Positions 7,945 to 17,674 are shown, counted from the first letter of the stretch. The stretch is DNA of 64,000 bases from Pseudonocardia kujensis (GCF_021283305.1 NZ_JAJSOK010000005.1:62001-126000), one strand, 5' to 3'. The notes: generated from the sequence alone by a model not told the origin. Numbers and translations are program-made.

Positions 7945-9999
7945 TTGGCCGCCGTCACCCCCACCGACTGGGAGCGGGTACTGAACCCGCGGACCGTCGC
8001 CGTCCTGGGCGCCTCCGGGCGCGCGGACAGCCCCATGGCCCGTCCCCTGCGCTGGCTCGCCGAGCGCGGCTTCGCGGGCCGCGTCGTCCCGGTGAACCCG
8101 AAATACCCTGAGCTCGCCGGCCTGCCCTGTGCCGCCTCGCTGGCCGATGTCGCGGGATCCGTCGACCTCGTCCTCGCGATGGTCCCGGCCGACCGCGCGG
8201 TGCAGGCCGTCCGGGATTCGGGCGCGGCGGGCGCGGCGGCGGTGATCGTGTTCGCGTCCGGGTTCGCCGAGGTCGGCCCCGAGGGCGCTGCCCTGCAGGC
8301 GTCACTCGTCGCCGCCGGCCGGGAGACCGGCGTGCGGGTGCTCGGCCCGAACTGTCAGGGCATCGTGCACACCCCGAGCAGGCTCTTCGCGAGCTTCTCC
8401 GCAGCGGCCGAGCGACCGCTGATCGGCAGCAGCGGGATCGCGTACGTGGGGCAGAGCGGGGCCATCGGCGGGTCGGTCCTGGACCTCGCCGCCGAACGCG
8501 GGCTCGACCTGACGACCTGGGTGAGCACCGGCAACCAGGCCGACGTCGACCTGACCGAGATCGGCCTGCACCTGGTGCAGCGCCCCGAGATCGCGGTGCT
8601 CGCGGTCTACGCCGAGGACGTGCCGGACGGCGCCGCCTACGCCCGCCTCGCCGAGACCGCCGCGACGCACGACACCGCCCTGGTCGTACTGCGTTCGGGC
8701 TGGTCGGCGGCCGGACGCCGGGCCGCGGTGTCACACACCGGCGCGATGGCCGGTGACGACACCGCCTTCCGGCTCGTCTCCCGCCGGCACGGCGTCGTCC
8801 TCGTCGACGACGTCGAGGAGCTGCTCGCCGCGGCCACGATGCTGCGCGGCCAGCCCCGGCCCGCGGGGCGCGGCGTCGCCGCCGTGACGACGTCGGGCGG
8901 GGCCGGGATCCTCGCCGCGGACCGGTGCGAGGGGCTCGGCCTCGTGCTGCCGGTGCTCGCCCCGGAGACGCAGGACAAGCTCGCCCGGGTCGTCCCGGAC
9001 TTCGGGGCGATCGCGAACCCCGTCGACGTCACGGCTCAGCTCTTCAACCGGGGTGACCGCGCGTTCGGCGACGTCTGCGGGATCGCCTGCGCCGATCCGT
9101 CGGTCGACTCCCTGCTCGTGCTGGTCACGATGGTGACCGGGCAGGAGGCCGTGGACCTGGCCGCGGACCTCGCCGCCGCCATGGCGGGCAGCCCGGTGCC
9201 GTGTGCCGTGGCCTGGCTCGCGGGTCCCGACCGCACCGCCGAGGCGCGCGCCCTGCTCACCACGGCGGGGATCCCGGTGTTCGGCTCGATCGCCGTCGCC
9301 TCGAAGATGCTCGCGGTGCTGGTGTGCGAGCCGGGCCCGGACTCCCCCGCCGCCACCGCGCCGCACGCCGACCTGCCCGAGGACGGCTGGAAGCTGCTCG
9401 ACGCGCTCGGCATCGCCCGCCCGGCGGGCCGCGTGGCCCGCAACCCCGAGGAGGCCGCGGGGATCGCCGCGGAGCTCGGCCGCCCGGTCGTCCTCAAGGC
9501 CGAGGGCCTGGCCCACAAGTCCGACGTCGGCGGCGTGCGGGTCGGGGTCCCGCTCGACCGGGTCGCCGCGGAGTCCGTGGGCCTGTTCGCCCTCGGGGCG
9601 GAGGTCCTGGTCCAGGAAACCGCACCCGCGGGGTTCGAGCTGCTGATCGGCGCCACCGGCAGCGCGGACGGCTGGCCGCCGGTGATCACCGTCGGGCTGG
9701 GCGGGGTGGCCACCGAGGTCCACCGCGACCTGGCCACGGCGCTCGGCCCGCTCGACCACGACGCCGCCCTGGCACTGCTGCGCACCCTGCGCAGCTGGCC
9801 GTTGCTCGCCGGCCACCGCGGCTCCCCACCGCTCGACGTCGACGCCGCGGCCGCCGCGGTGGTCGCCGTCTCCCGGGCCGCGGCGCATCCGCGCGTCGCC
9901 GAGCTCGAGATCAACCCGCTGATCGTGGGACGCGAGGGCGCGGTCGCCGTCGACGTCCTGCTCCGACACACCGACACGGGCCGGACGGGAGGACGCTGA
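7945..9999 (+). CDS. Acyl-CoA synthetase (NDP/ADP-forming), fused alpha-beta type with ATP-grasp domain
   Basis: A 684-residue single-chain ADP-forming acyl-CoA ligase. Order of domains: CoA-binding Rossmann domain (VAVLGASGRADSPMARP), a succinyl-CoA-ligase-like domain with GPNCQGIVHT and AYVGQSGAIGGSVLD, the SHTGAMAGDD loop with probable phospho-acceptor His264, then a C-terminal ATP-grasp domain (VVLKAEGLAHKSDVGGVR). It would interconvert acyl-CoA with acid plus ATP. The start is TTG 7945, supported by GAGGAGGA nine bases upstream. Its last codon overlaps the enoyl-CoA hydratase ATG. The pair suggests activation and beta-oxidation of a specific carboxylic acid. Confidence 0.88.
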   Translation: MAAVTPTDWERVLNPRTVAVLGASGRADSPMARPLRWLAERGFAGRVVPVNPKYPELAGLPCAASLADVAGSVDLVLAMVPADRAVQAVRDSGAAGAAAVIVFASGFAEVGPEGAALQASLVAAGRETGVRVLGPNCQGIVHTPSRLFASFSAAAERPLIGSSGIAYVGQSGAIGGSVLDLAAERGLDLTTWVSTGNQADVDLTEIGLHLVQRPEIAVLAVYAEDVPDGAAYARLAETAATHDTALVVLRSGWSAAGRRAAVSHTGAMAGDDTAFRLVSRRHGVVLVDDVEELLAAATMLRGQPRPAGRGVAAVTTSGGAGILAADRCEGLGLVLPVLAPETQDKLARVVPDFGAIANPVDVTAQLFNRGDRAFGDVCGIACADPSVDSLLVLVTMVTGQEAVDLAADLAAAMAGSPVPCAVAWLAGPDRTAEARALLTTAGIPVFGSIAVASKMLAVLVCEPGPDSPAATAPHADLPEDGWKLLDALGIARPAGRVARNPEEAAGIAAELGRPVVLKAEGLAHKSDVGGVRVGVPLDRVAAESVGLFALGAEVLVQETAPAGFELLIGATGSADGWPPVITVGLGGVATEVHRDLATALGPLDHDAALALLRTLRSWPLLAGHRGSPPLDVDAAAAAVVAVSRAAAHPRVAELEINPLIVGREGAVAVDVLLRHTDTGRTGGR

Positions 10000-10736
10000 T
10001 GGGCCGCATCGTGCTGGACAAGGCCGACGGGATCGCGACGCTCACCGTCGACTCGCCCGACGTCAGGAACGGCCTCACGCCGGAGATGGGTCGTGAGCTC
10101 GTCGCGGCCTGCGAGGAGATCGACGCCGACGCGCGGATCGGCGCGGCCGTCGTCAGGGGTGCGGCGGGCACCTTCTGCTCCGGGGCCGACCGGCGCCGCT
10201 GGCAGCCCGGCGCCGACCAGGCCGAGGACGAGACCTACCGCAACAGCGGCGCGGTCTACCAGGCGTTCGTCCGCGTCGGGAGGCTCGCCGTGCCGACGAT
10301 CGCCGCCGTCCGCGGCGCCGCCGTGGGCGCCGGGCTGAACCTGGCGCTGGCCACGGACCTGCGGATCGTCGCCGAGGACGCCCGGCTTCTGGCGGGGTTC
10401 CTGCGGATCGGCCTGCACCCCGGCGGCGGGTTCTTCACCATCGCCGGGCGCACCGCGGGCCGCGAGGCCACCGCCGCGATGGGCCTGTTCAGCCAGGAGA
10501 TCGACGGCCGCCGGGCCGTCGAGATCGGACTGGCCTGGGCCGCCGTCCCCGATGCCGAGGTCGAGGACACCGCCCACCGGCTGGCCACGGGCCCGGCCAA
10601 GGACCCCGCCCTGGCCCGCGAGGCCGTCCGGTCCTTCCGCACCGAGCTGGGCCCGCCCGCGATCGGGTGGGACGCCGCCGTCGAGTTCGAGCGGGCCACG
10701 CAGATGTGGTCGCAGCGCCGCCGTAACAGCAGCTGA
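9999..10736 (+). CDS. Enoyl-CoA hydratase/isomerase family protein
   Basis: A 245-residue crotonase-fold protein. It has the first oxyanion-hole segment GAAGTFCSGADRRRW and the second, AAVRGAAVGAGLNLALATDLRI. The catalytic Glu expected around PGGGFFTIAGR is not in its usual place (LHPGGGFF), so it may not be a standard hydratase. The ATG overlaps the TGA of the acyl-CoA synthetase by one base, which makes the two genes one operon. It likely processes the CoA ester made by its neighbour. Confidence 0.85.
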   Translation: MGRIVLDKADGIATLTVDSPDVRNGLTPEMGRELVAACEEIDADARIGAAVVRGAAGTFCSGADRRRWQPGADQAEDETYRNSGAVYQAFVRVGRLAVPTIAAVRGAAVGAGLNLALATDLRIVAEDARLLAGFLRIGLHPGGGFFTIAGRTAGREATAAMGLFSQEIDGRRAVEIGLAWAAVPDAEVEDTAHRLATGPAKDPALAREAVRSFRTELGPPAIGWDAAVEFERATQMWSQRRRNSS

Positions 10737-10799
10737 CCGGCCGCCACGAGCAACCGAGCACGCTGCGCTGCAAGGGACAAGGAGGTCCCGGACTCGGCA

Positions 10800-11290
10800 C
10801 GCCACACCACAGCACGGATCGTCGGGCCGGCTCTCGCCCTGCTGCTCCTGGCCGCCTGCGGCCGCGGCAGCGGGCGCTGCCCCAGGCCGACACCGGTCCG
10901 GTCGACTGCCCGCCGATGCAGGGCCCCGGGAACCGGGACGCGAACCTGACCTGGATCTACACCGTCGACAACACCAGCTTCGACCCCGAAGGATCACGAC
11001 GAACAACAGCCAGATGTACCTGTATCCGGTCTACGACAGCCTGGTGCACGTCAACGCCGCGGGCGAGACCGAGCCGATGCTCGCAGAGTCCTGGCAGCTC
11101 TCCCCCGACGGCCGCAGCGTGGACATGCGGCTCATCGACGGCTGGCACTACCACGACGATGCCCCGTTCGACGCCGAGTCGGTGAAGGCCAACCTGCTGC
11201 GGCACCGGGACATGGAGGGCAGCTTCAACGCCAACCGCCTCGCCGTGCTCACCGACGTCCAGGTCCTCGGCCGAGACGGCGACGGCGGGG
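10800..11290 (+). pseudogene. Decayed peptide/nickel-type ABC transporter substrate-binding lipoprotein (N-terminal part)
   Basis: Three segments in different frames together resemble the first ~150 residues of a DppA/OppA-like lipoprotein. They are a signal peptide with lipobox (ALALLLLAACG, about 10830-10860), then NLTWIYTVDNTSFDPEG (about 10945-10995), then, after another frameshift, YPVYDSLVHVNAAGETEPML and GWHYHDDAPFDAESVKANLL up to about 11285. The sequence then collides with the 3' end of the convergent sigma-factor gene, so the rest of the protein is gone. A purine-rich GGAGG just before it is the old ribosome-binding site. Confidence 0.75.
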
Positions 11291-11302
11291 CACTTCCGCC
11301 GG

Positions 11303-12304
11303 TCAGGACGAGTCCGCAAGCAATCCCGGCAGGCCGAACAGCGCGACCAGCGCCGGATCGTGGAACTCGATCACGCGCGAGATGCCGGTGGCGGTTGCGG
11401 TCAGCACGACGATGCCGTGGGCGCGGAGCGCGCCGTCGGTGTGCCGGTTGTACACGACGGCGGCGGGCTGGTCGTTGGCGGTCGTGGCGATCATCCGCCA
11501 GTCGCCCGGCGCGCCCAGCACGTAGGTGTCCAGCACGTGGATGCAGTCCACCCGGCCCGCGTACCACTCGCGGAACGGCGTGGCCTCGAGCGTGGCGTCG
11601 GCGCGCAGCACCTGTTGCAACAGGCCGGCGTCGGAGCATTCGAAGGCGGCGATGTAGCCCTCGAGCAGCGCACGTGCCCGCGGATCGGTCGGTTCGAGCA
11701 GTCCCCCGGGTGCCGGCTCCAGCTCGTCCAGCCGGGCGCGGGCCCGCTGCAGTCCGCTCTTGACCGCCGCCGTCGTGGTGCCGAGGATCCGTGCCGTTTC
11801 CGCCGCGGAGAACGCCAGCACCTCGCGCAGGATGAGGATCGCGCGCTGGCGGGCGGGCAGGTGCTGCAGGCACGCGATGAGCGCCAGCCGGAGCGACTCG
11901 CGCGCGACCACTGTCGCGGCCGGATCGCCGGCGGCCGGGGTGACCCGGTGGTCCGGCAACGGTTCCAGCCACGAGACCTCGCCCGGCGGAACGTGACTCG
12001 GCGGGCGGTCGGGTCCATCGCAGGAAGCCGTCAGGCCCGTGGGCAGCACCCGGATCCGGCGCGGCTCCAGGGCGGTCAGGCAGACGTTGGTGGCGATCGT
12101 GTAGAGCCAGGACCGGATCGACGCACGGCCCTCGAAGCCGGCGTAGGAGCGCCAGGCCCGAAGATACGTCTCCTGCACGAGGTCCTCGGCCTGGTGCGCC
12201 GAGCCGACCATGCGGTAACAGTGCGCCAGCAGCTCCCGGCGGAACCGCTCGGTCTCGGCGACGAACCGGTCCTGGTCCGCCGCCCTCCGCGTCTGCCCCT
12301 TCAC
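11303..12304 (-). CDS. ECF sigma factor with C-terminal SnoaL-like domain (SigJ / TIGR02960-like)
   Basis: A 333-residue ECF sigma factor. Region 2 is RELLAHCYRMVGSAHQAEDL plus YLRAW; region 4 is LPARQRAILILREVLAFSAA with the helix-turn-helix ARILGTTTAAVKSGLQ. After residue about 215 a SnoaL/NTF2-like domain follows (LLEGYIAAFECSDAGLLQQV), which in this ECF group contributes to regulation in place of a separate anti-sigma factor. I chose GTG 12304 (VKGQTRRAADQD); the frame stays open upstream to 12508 but that part is low-complexity. No anti-sigma gene is adjacent. The family call is firm; target promoters are unknown. The following 273 bases (12305-12577) hold nothing I recognise. Confidence 0.88.
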   Translation of the reverse strand: MKGQTRRAADQDRFVAETERFRRELLAHCYRMVGSAHQAEDLVQETYLRAWRSYAGFEGRASIRSWLYTIATNVCLTALEPRRIRVLPTGLTASCDGPDRPPSHVPPGEVSWLEPLPDHRVTPAAGDPAATVVARESLRLALIACLQHLPARQRAILILREVLAFSAAETARILGTTTAAVKSGLQRARARLDELEPAPGGLLEPTDPRARALLEGYIAAFECSDAGLLQQVLRADATLEATPFREWYAGRVDCIHVLDTYVLGAPGDWRMIATTANDQPAAVVYNRHTDGALRAHGIVVLTATATGISRVIEFHDPALVALFGLPGLLADSS

Positions 12305-12577
12305 GCCGCGAGGGTAGGCCGCGGCCGCATGGTGAGGTCCGCGATCGTGCCGCAGTCCTCCTTCGGTGGGCGGCGGACCCGCGGCGCCTGCTCGCGATCC
12401 GATGCCCGGACCGTCGACCACAGGGGAACCTCCGCCGCCGGATGTGTGCTCCTCATGCGCTGCTGCCCTTCCTCCGGACCGGCTCCGCTCGTCGGGGCCG
12501 TCGTCCATGACGACCGGGACACCGGTCCGAAGGAATCGAATCCCAGCTCACCGCGCGTTCCCGCGGTGGCCGGGCGC

Positions 12578-13573
12578 TCAGGGCAGCAGGGCCAGCTTGC
12601 CGACGGTCGCCCGGGATTCCAGTTCCGTGAGAGCCCTCGGGCCGTCGGCCAGGTCGTAGACGGCGGGGCGAGCGGGGGCGAGGACACCGGCGGCGACGAG
12701 GGTCGACAGCTCACCCACGATCTCGCCGAAGATCCGGGGCGCGGCCTCCATCAACACGCCGATGTTGAGGCCGATCAGGTGAACCTGGTGCCTGTACACC
12801 AGGTCCCAGTTCGTGATCGAGGCGTCGCCACCGGCCAGGCCGTAGACGACGACCCGGCCGGTGACCGGCTTGGCCGCGGCGAGACCGGCCTCGAACGTGG
12901 CACCACCCGCCGACTCCAGCACCAGGTCGGCACCGGCACCACCGGTCAGCCGCAGCACCTCGGCAGCGATGTCGCCGTCGAGGGAATTCAGCACGTGGTC
13001 GGCGCCCAGCCCGAGCACCGCCCCGTGCTTGCCCGACGACGCGGTGGCGATGACCGTCGCGCCGTAGTGCTTGGCGATGGCCACCGCGGCCTGGCCGGTC
13101 GCGCCCGCCCCGGCGTGGACCAGCACGGTCTCCCCGGCGGCGAGACGGCCCAACGGCCTGAGCGCGGCGAGTGCGGTCGGCCAGTTCACGACCAGGCCCA
13201 GCGCCTGCTCGGCCGTCCAGCCGGCCGGCACCGGCGCCGCCGCGGCCGCGGGCAGGACCATGTACTCGGCGAAGGCCCCGTACCCCACGCCGATCACGCG
13301 GTTCCCCGGTCGCAGGCCGGCCACCTCCTCGCCCATCGCCACGACCTCGCCGGCGGCCTCGAAACCGGCCAGGTACGGGGGTCGCGGCCCGCCCGAGAAC
13401 GTGCCGTGGGCCCTCGAGATGTCGGCGAAGTTGACCCCGGCGGCGACGACCCGGATCAGCACCTCGCCCCGGCCGGGGCGCGGCACCGGCGCGTCGGTGA
13501 TCAGCCTGGTGTCCTGCGGCCCCTTCGACGAGGTCTGCTGTAACGCGCGCATGGTTGCGGGAATGCCCACCAC
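12578..13573 (-). CDS. Zinc-independent MDR-family NADPH:quinone oxidoreductase
   Basis: A 331-residue medium-chain reductase. The N-terminal GroES-like domain contains AAGVNFADISRAHGTF, and the cofactor domain contains the nucleotide-binding HAGAGATGQAAVAIAK. The structural and catalytic zinc cysteines are absent, as in quinone reductases. GTG 13573 has a GGAGAGGGGAG ribosome-binding site; ATG 13552 seven codons later is the alternative. Its substrate is probably a quinone or enone. No neighbour gives a pathway context. Confidence 0.87.
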   Translation of the reverse strand: MVGIPATMRALQQTSSKGPQDTRLITDAPVPRPGRGEVLIRVVAAGVNFADISRAHGTFSGGPRPPYLAGFEAAGEVVAMGEEVAGLRPGNRVIGVGYGAFAEYMVLPAAAAAPVPAGWTAEQALGLVVNWPTALAALRPLGRLAAGETVLVHAGAGATGQAAVAIAKHYGATVIATASSGKHGAVLGLGADHVLNSLDGDIAAEVLRLTGGAGADLVLESAGGATFEAGLAAAKPVTGRVVVYGLAGGDASITNWDLVYRHQVHLIGLNIGVLMEAAPRIFGEIVGELSTLVAAGVLAPARPAVYDLADGPRALTELESRATVGKLALLP

Positions 13574-13689
13574 GATCAGCTCCCCTCTCCTCGACTCACC
13601 GCGTCCCGGCGACCTCTCCGGCGGGACGCACTGTCGACCATGTAGACCTCTGTTACCGCAGGAAGGGATCGCAGGCCGCCGCCGGGGTG

Positions 13690-14343
13690 TCAGCGGGTCG
13701 CGTCGGCGCGGCGGCGCCGGCGTTCCCTGTAGAGCTCGGTAGCGAGCGGCAGCAGGGAGAGGACGACGATCACCGCGATGGCCGGGAGCAGGTAGGCGTC
13801 GATGCCGGGCACGAACCGCCCCAGGCCGTAGCCGGCGCAGACGAGTCCGACGGTCCAGACCAGCCCGCCGACGCTCTGCCAGAGGGTGAAGGTGGCGGTC
13901 GGGGTGTTCAGCGCGCCCGCGACCGAGTTCAGCACCGTGCGCACGACCGGGATGAACCGGGCGAGCACGATCGCTTTCGCCGGGCCGTACCGGGCGAAGA
14001 GCTCCTCCGAGCGGGCCATCCCCGCCAGCAGGCGCCGTCGCCCGGTGCGCCCGTGCAGCGCCCGCCCCGCGCGTCGGCCGATCCAGAAGCCCATCTGCGC
14101 ACCCAGGAGCGCTCCGGCCGCCGCGGCGACGAGCACCCAGCCCAGCTGCAGGTGCAGGGTCCCGGCGCCGGTCGCGCAGAGCAGCCCGGCGGTGAAGAGC
14201 AACGAGTCGCCGGGCAGGACGAAGCCGATCAGCAGTCCGGTCTCGGCCAACAGGACCACCAGGATCCCGACGGTGCCGAACGACGTCAGCAAGTCTGTGG
14301 CGCTCAGCGGGTTGATCGCGAGCACCGTGGGGAGATCGTTCAT
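13690..14343 (-). CDS. DedA-family inner membrane protein
   Basis: A 217-residue DedA protein with five or six predicted membrane segments. It shows the diagnostic GFVLPGDSLLFTAGLL, the amphipathic ARFIPVVRTVLNSVAGAL with the conserved arginine, and the late WTVGLVCAGYGLGRFVPG. DedA proteins affect membrane homeostasis, and some move lipid carriers across the membrane. It stands alone, transcribed in the same direction as the MDR gene but about 116 bases upstream of it. Confidence 0.9.
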   Translation of the reverse strand: MNDLPTVLAINPLSATDLLTSFGTVGILVVLLAETGLLIGFVLPGDSLLFTAGLLCATGAGTLHLQLGWVLVAAAAGALLGAQMGFWIGRRAGRALHGRTGRRRLLAGMARSEELFARYGPAKAIVLARFIPVVRTVLNSVAGALNTPTATFTLWQSVGGLVWTVGLVCAGYGLGRFVPGIDAYLLPAIAVIVVLSLLPLATELYRERRRRRADATR

Positions 14344-14536
14344 GTCACGTCCTCGTCGGAGTCACCGGAGTCGCCGCCATCTGTCGGCGACGCTAGGCAC
14401 GGGCGGGCTCGCTCTCGGCCAACCACGGGTGAGCGAGAGGCAAAACGCCCTGAGAGGGCGCTGTGTGCGTCCCCCCGGCCGGTCGGCCTCCGTCGCGTGC
14501 CGGCTTCGGCATCGGTCGGGGCGTAGCCTCCGGCCC

Positions 14537-14581
14537 ATGGCTCGCCTGCTCGTCGTGGAGGACGACCACACGATCGGTCGG
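14537..14581 (+). pseudogene. Response-regulator receiver domain relic (first 15 codons)
   Basis: MARLLVVEDDHTIGR is the exact opening of an OmpR-type receiver domain (beta-1 plus the acidic pair that binds Mg2+). The similarity ends abruptly after this, and the following sequence is not receiver-like. I read it as the 5' stump of a response-regulator gene cut by the insertion or rearrangement that also left the IstB relic nearby. It overlaps no other gene. Confidence 0.55.
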
Positions 14582-14869
14582 GCCCGTTGTCAGGCGCCCG
14601 GCGCGAGCCGCCGGCCCGACCTCCGGCCGGCAGTCCGCCCGCTCCCTAGCTCCTCCCGCGCGCTACCGCCGGCAGGCGGGTCGATCGGGCCGATGCCGTG
14701 CAGGAGCGCGATCTCGGCGGGACGCCCCGCCAGCACCGCCGCCGCCGGAGCACCATGGCGTTTCCTTGTCCCCGTGGGTGCCCAGAAGGTCCGGTGAGAC
14801 CGAGGCGATCCGCACCGGGGACTCCCCGGACAACCTGCTCACCCGGCCCCGTCCGGCCGCGCGCCCGTC

Positions 14870-14995
14870 CCGCTCTGCATGGTCACCTCGAACCTGCCCT
14901 TCGGACGCCGGGGCGAGACGTGCTCCGACGACGTCACTCGCCGCAGCCATGGTCGACCGCCTCCCCGCCGTTGACACCGGCTCACACGTCGAGTC
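14870..14995 (+). pseudogene. IS21-family IstB-like ATPase relic
   Basis: MVTSNLPFGRRGETCSDDV followed, after a one-frame shift, by SLAAAMVDRLPAVDT matches the C-terminal part of IstB helper ATPases, where the usual text is TSNLPFGRWGE-x-FSDD-x-VAAAMVDRL. Only about 40 residues survive. No IstA, terminal repeats or intact insertion element are visible. It marks an old IS21-type insertion between the DedA gene and the membrane protein gene. The surrounding 14582-15079 otherwise contains no gene I can support. Confidence 0.65.
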
Positions 14996-15079
14996 GTGGC
15001 GGACAATCCGTGCGTCGTCCGACTGGGGGTCAAGGGGCGACAAGGGTTCACAAGGGCGTCCGCGGTGAGCGCGGGCAGC

Positions 15080-16666
15080 TTAGCCCGGCGTCTCCCGCTC
15101 GAGGATCAAGTAGGTCTCTCCCACAGCGGCCGCCCGATACTGCCCCTCGAGCTGGATCCGAACATCGAGGAGAACGGAGGGACAGGCGAACACTTCGGCA
15201 TAGCGTGGTGACCCGGTGGATGCGAGTGCCTCCCCGACCCTGTCCGGGGCGGCAGTGAGCGAGGTGAGGCCCGCGGCGGGCAGGCCGGGGCGCAGGACGA
15301 TCCCAGAGGTCTCCTGCAGGTCGGCGCGAACCTGGCCGTAGGCCAGGAGTCGGTCGACATCGGCCCACTTGAGCGCCGGCAGGCCGATCGTCGGCCCGAT
15401 GGTTGGAGCGCAGCCCCCGTCGGCCGGGACCGCGACGGTCGCGACGCGTGCCGCCGGGGGAACCACGCGCAACGCCGCGGCGGCCAGCTCGCGCTGACTC
15501 GCCTGTACCGCCAGCAGCTGCACAAGATGCAGACCGGAGAGAACCACCACCCCGGCGGCGACGACGGCTCGACGGCCGAGCGTCGCCCGCTTCCAGGGCA
15601 GCGCGGCCACCAGCAGCAGTATCCCGGGGAACAGCAGCCGTTGGTCCGGCTTGGTCAGGCTGTTGAGGTTGCCGACCGGGTCGAGCACCGCGACCACCAC
15701 GAGCGTCAGTGCCGTCAGCACGACGGGATGCACGAAATCCCGCCGGCGAGCGCGGAGTCCGTCGACGGCCAGCCCGCCGAGCCCGAGCACGACGACGATC
15801 TCCACCACGGTCGTCGGCAGCGCACTCGGGAACGGGTCGAGCCGCAGGAAGAACTGGAACGGCTCGGCCAACGCCAGCGCCTTGTCGCGCAGCGAGGAGT
15901 AGAAGGACAGATGCCTGTCCCCAGGGCCGGCGGCCGTGTACCAGGCGAGCAGCACTACGGCGGGCGCCCCGGTTGCGGCCAGCGCAGCGGCTTCGCGGCG
16001 CAGTCCCCGCCGCGCCAGTACGGCGGCGTGGACGAGCAGCGCCAGCATCAGGACACCCCACGGGACCAGGTGCGACAGGAAGGTGACCAGCCCCAGAGCC
16101 GTCAGGCCGGCCACCCGCCGGCGGGTCAGGGCGTGCCCGGCGAGGAGCGGCTGGAGAGTGGCGATGCCGACGAACGCCAGCGGCAGGCCGAACAGGTAGC
16201 TGACGTATCCGCGGTAGAGGAAGTAGCCGAGGACCCACAGTGGTCCCGTGTACTCCAGCACGGTCGGTCTGCCTTGCAGACGACGCACGAGGAAGGCGTA
16301 GCCGGCCACGAAGCCGAGGCACCCGATCACCAGGAAGACGCGGCCGGCCGTCTGGATCGGCAGCACCATGTTCAGCAGCGCGATCCCGCCCGGCGCGGCG
16401 AGGTTCGGTACCGGGACCGGGAGCAGCGCGTAGACGTCTGTGACCGGCTGCCCTCCCGCCGTCCCGCCGGTGAGGATGTCGTGCACGATGCGACCCTGCA
16501 GCAACCACTCCGCGTAGTCGTAGAACGGAAGTCGGGCGGGGACGGCAACCACCGCAGCGGTCACGAGCCCGAGCGCGACCCACAACGCGGCGGTGACCGG
16601 CCTTCTTCGCGGGACATCGACCCGCTCAACCGGACCGGGGACGGCAGCGGTGATCGGGTTCGTCAT
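15080..16666 (-). CDS. Polytopic membrane protein, possibly a GT-C-fold glycosyltransferase-like protein
   Basis: A 528-residue protein with about ten hydrophobic segments, starting with VTAALWVALGLVTAAVVAVP, and a roughly 130-residue soluble C-terminus. The length, N-terminal membrane domain and late soluble portion resemble actinobacterial membrane proteins related to GT-C glycosyltransferases, but I do not see the acidic DxD-type motif in the first extracellular loop that would settle this. The start is ATG 16666 (MTNPITAAVPG); the frame extends further upstream without membrane or coding character. No operon partner is evident. Confidence 0.7.
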   Translation of the reverse strand: MTNPITAAVPGPVERVDVPRRRPVTAALWVALGLVTAAVVAVPARLPFYDYAEWLLQGRIVHDILTGGTAGGQPVTDVYALLPVPVPNLAAPGGIALLNMVLPIQTAGRVFLVIGCLGFVAGYAFLVRRLQGRPTVLEYTGPLWVLGYFLYRGYVSYLFGLPLAFVGIATLQPLLAGHALTRRRVAGLTALGLVTFLSHLVPWGVLMLALLVHAAVLARRGLRREAAALAATGAPAVVLLAWYTAAGPGDRHLSFYSSLRDKALALAEPFQFFLRLDPFPSALPTTVVEIVVVLGLGGLAVDGLRARRRDFVHPVVLTALTLVVVAVLDPVGNLNSLTKPDQRLLFPGILLLVAALPWKRATLGRRAVVAAGVVVLSGLHLVQLLAVQASQRELAAAALRVVPPAARVATVAVPADGGCAPTIGPTIGLPALKWADVDRLLAYGQVRADLQETSGIVLRPGLPAAGLTSLTAAPDRVGEALASTGSPRYAEVFACPSVLLDVRIQLEGQYRAAAVGETYLILERETPG

Positions 16667-17308
16667 GGCCGGAACGTAGGAAGGTCCGCGTGCTCGAACG
16701 GCAAACGCAAGGCAAGCGGACGGCAAACCGGCTCTCGAGTCGTCACACGGGCGACAAGTTTCGTGCTGGACGACGGCAACGTCGTACTCCGCCGACCGGC
16801 GATGCTGCATGCGGCCCTCTCGTCTTGGCGCGAGCAGCTGCGTGCTCCTCGCCGGAGCGCGCTTCAAATGCCTCAGGAAGTCTCGATCACCTCCGGTGGA
16901 CGGCCGCCCGGACTTGGCTGCCCTGCAACCGCCCGCGCGCGATGTGTTCGGCAAGGGCCTCGCGCTGTGACCCTCGTCCGTAGGCGCCGAGGCGGGCGGT
17001 CGGACACGTGCGTCGGGGGCGGGGCCTACGCCCCTTGCCGCGGCACTTCTTCCCGAGCGCTAACCACCCCCTGGCCGCTCCGGGCCAGGCCAACCGAGCC
17101 GACAATTCCTCGGGGATCGAAGGCTCCCGGGTGCGTTTGCGTCAGCAGATCGGGGTCGCACAGACGATGCACCCCGGCGATCAGGCCGGCCCGCGCGTCT
17201 CGCTGACCCCGCTCCCCCATGGAATCATTCCCCCACGGAGTCAGCTGTTCGGAGATTCGCTTGTTCTGCCGGATCCAACAGAGCTCTGCCGCATTGTCCT
17301 CCTCAGTC
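16667..17308. other. 640-bp intergenic region without an intact gene
   Basis: No complete gene is supported here. On the minus strand around 16905-16985 the text REALAEHIARGRL resembles the start of a DUF1707 domain, a possible relic. The region separates the membrane protein from an MFS relic and is probably decayed sequence. Confidence 0.35.
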
Positions 17309-17650
17309 TCACCAGCGGTAGGCATGGGTCCGCGGCGGACGCCAGCCGATCCATCGCAGCATGGCGACGACGGCGGCGAGGCTGACCACCGCGGTGAGGG
17401 CCAGGTAGCCTGCGGTCCACCACGGGCCGCCCCCACTCGCGGCGAGCGACCCGGTGAGAATGACCGGGGTGAGGCCGGACGCGTAGATTCCGGAACCTTT
17501 GAAGACCAGCGACATGCCCGTGTAGCGGACGTCGGTGTCGAACAGTTCGGCGAACAGCGTGGACTCCGCGCCGGTCATCAGCGCGTACCAGACCCCGAGC
17601 TGCAGGACCAACTCGCGAGGAGGACGGTGCGAGAGCGGGTGACCGGGCGG
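17309..17650 (-). pseudogene. C-terminal relic of an MFS (metabolite:H+ symporter-like) transporter
   Basis: About 100 residues read as the last three or four membrane segments of an MFS carrier: LFAELFDTDVRYTGMSLVF is typical of the loop and TM10 region of the MHS subfamily, followed by WWTAGYLALTAVVSLAAVVA. The N-terminal two-thirds are missing, and upstream sequence runs straight into the 3' region of the SsuD-like gene. It is therefore truncated and not expected to function. Confidence 0.7.
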
Positions 17651-17674
17651 TTCTCGACCGCGTCCCCGCGGCTG

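Noticed and set aside
8731-9969. Long minus-strand frames opposite the acyl-CoA synthetase
   Set aside because: Shadow frames of the well-supported acyl-CoA synthetase gene; no motif.
12578-13543. Plus-strand open frame through the MDR reductase
   Set aside because: Antisense to a clear reductase gene and of shadow-frame composition.
16887-16985. DUF1707-like relic (REALAEHIARGRL)
   Set aside because: The similarity covers only about 15 residues, too little to call a gene or pseudogene.
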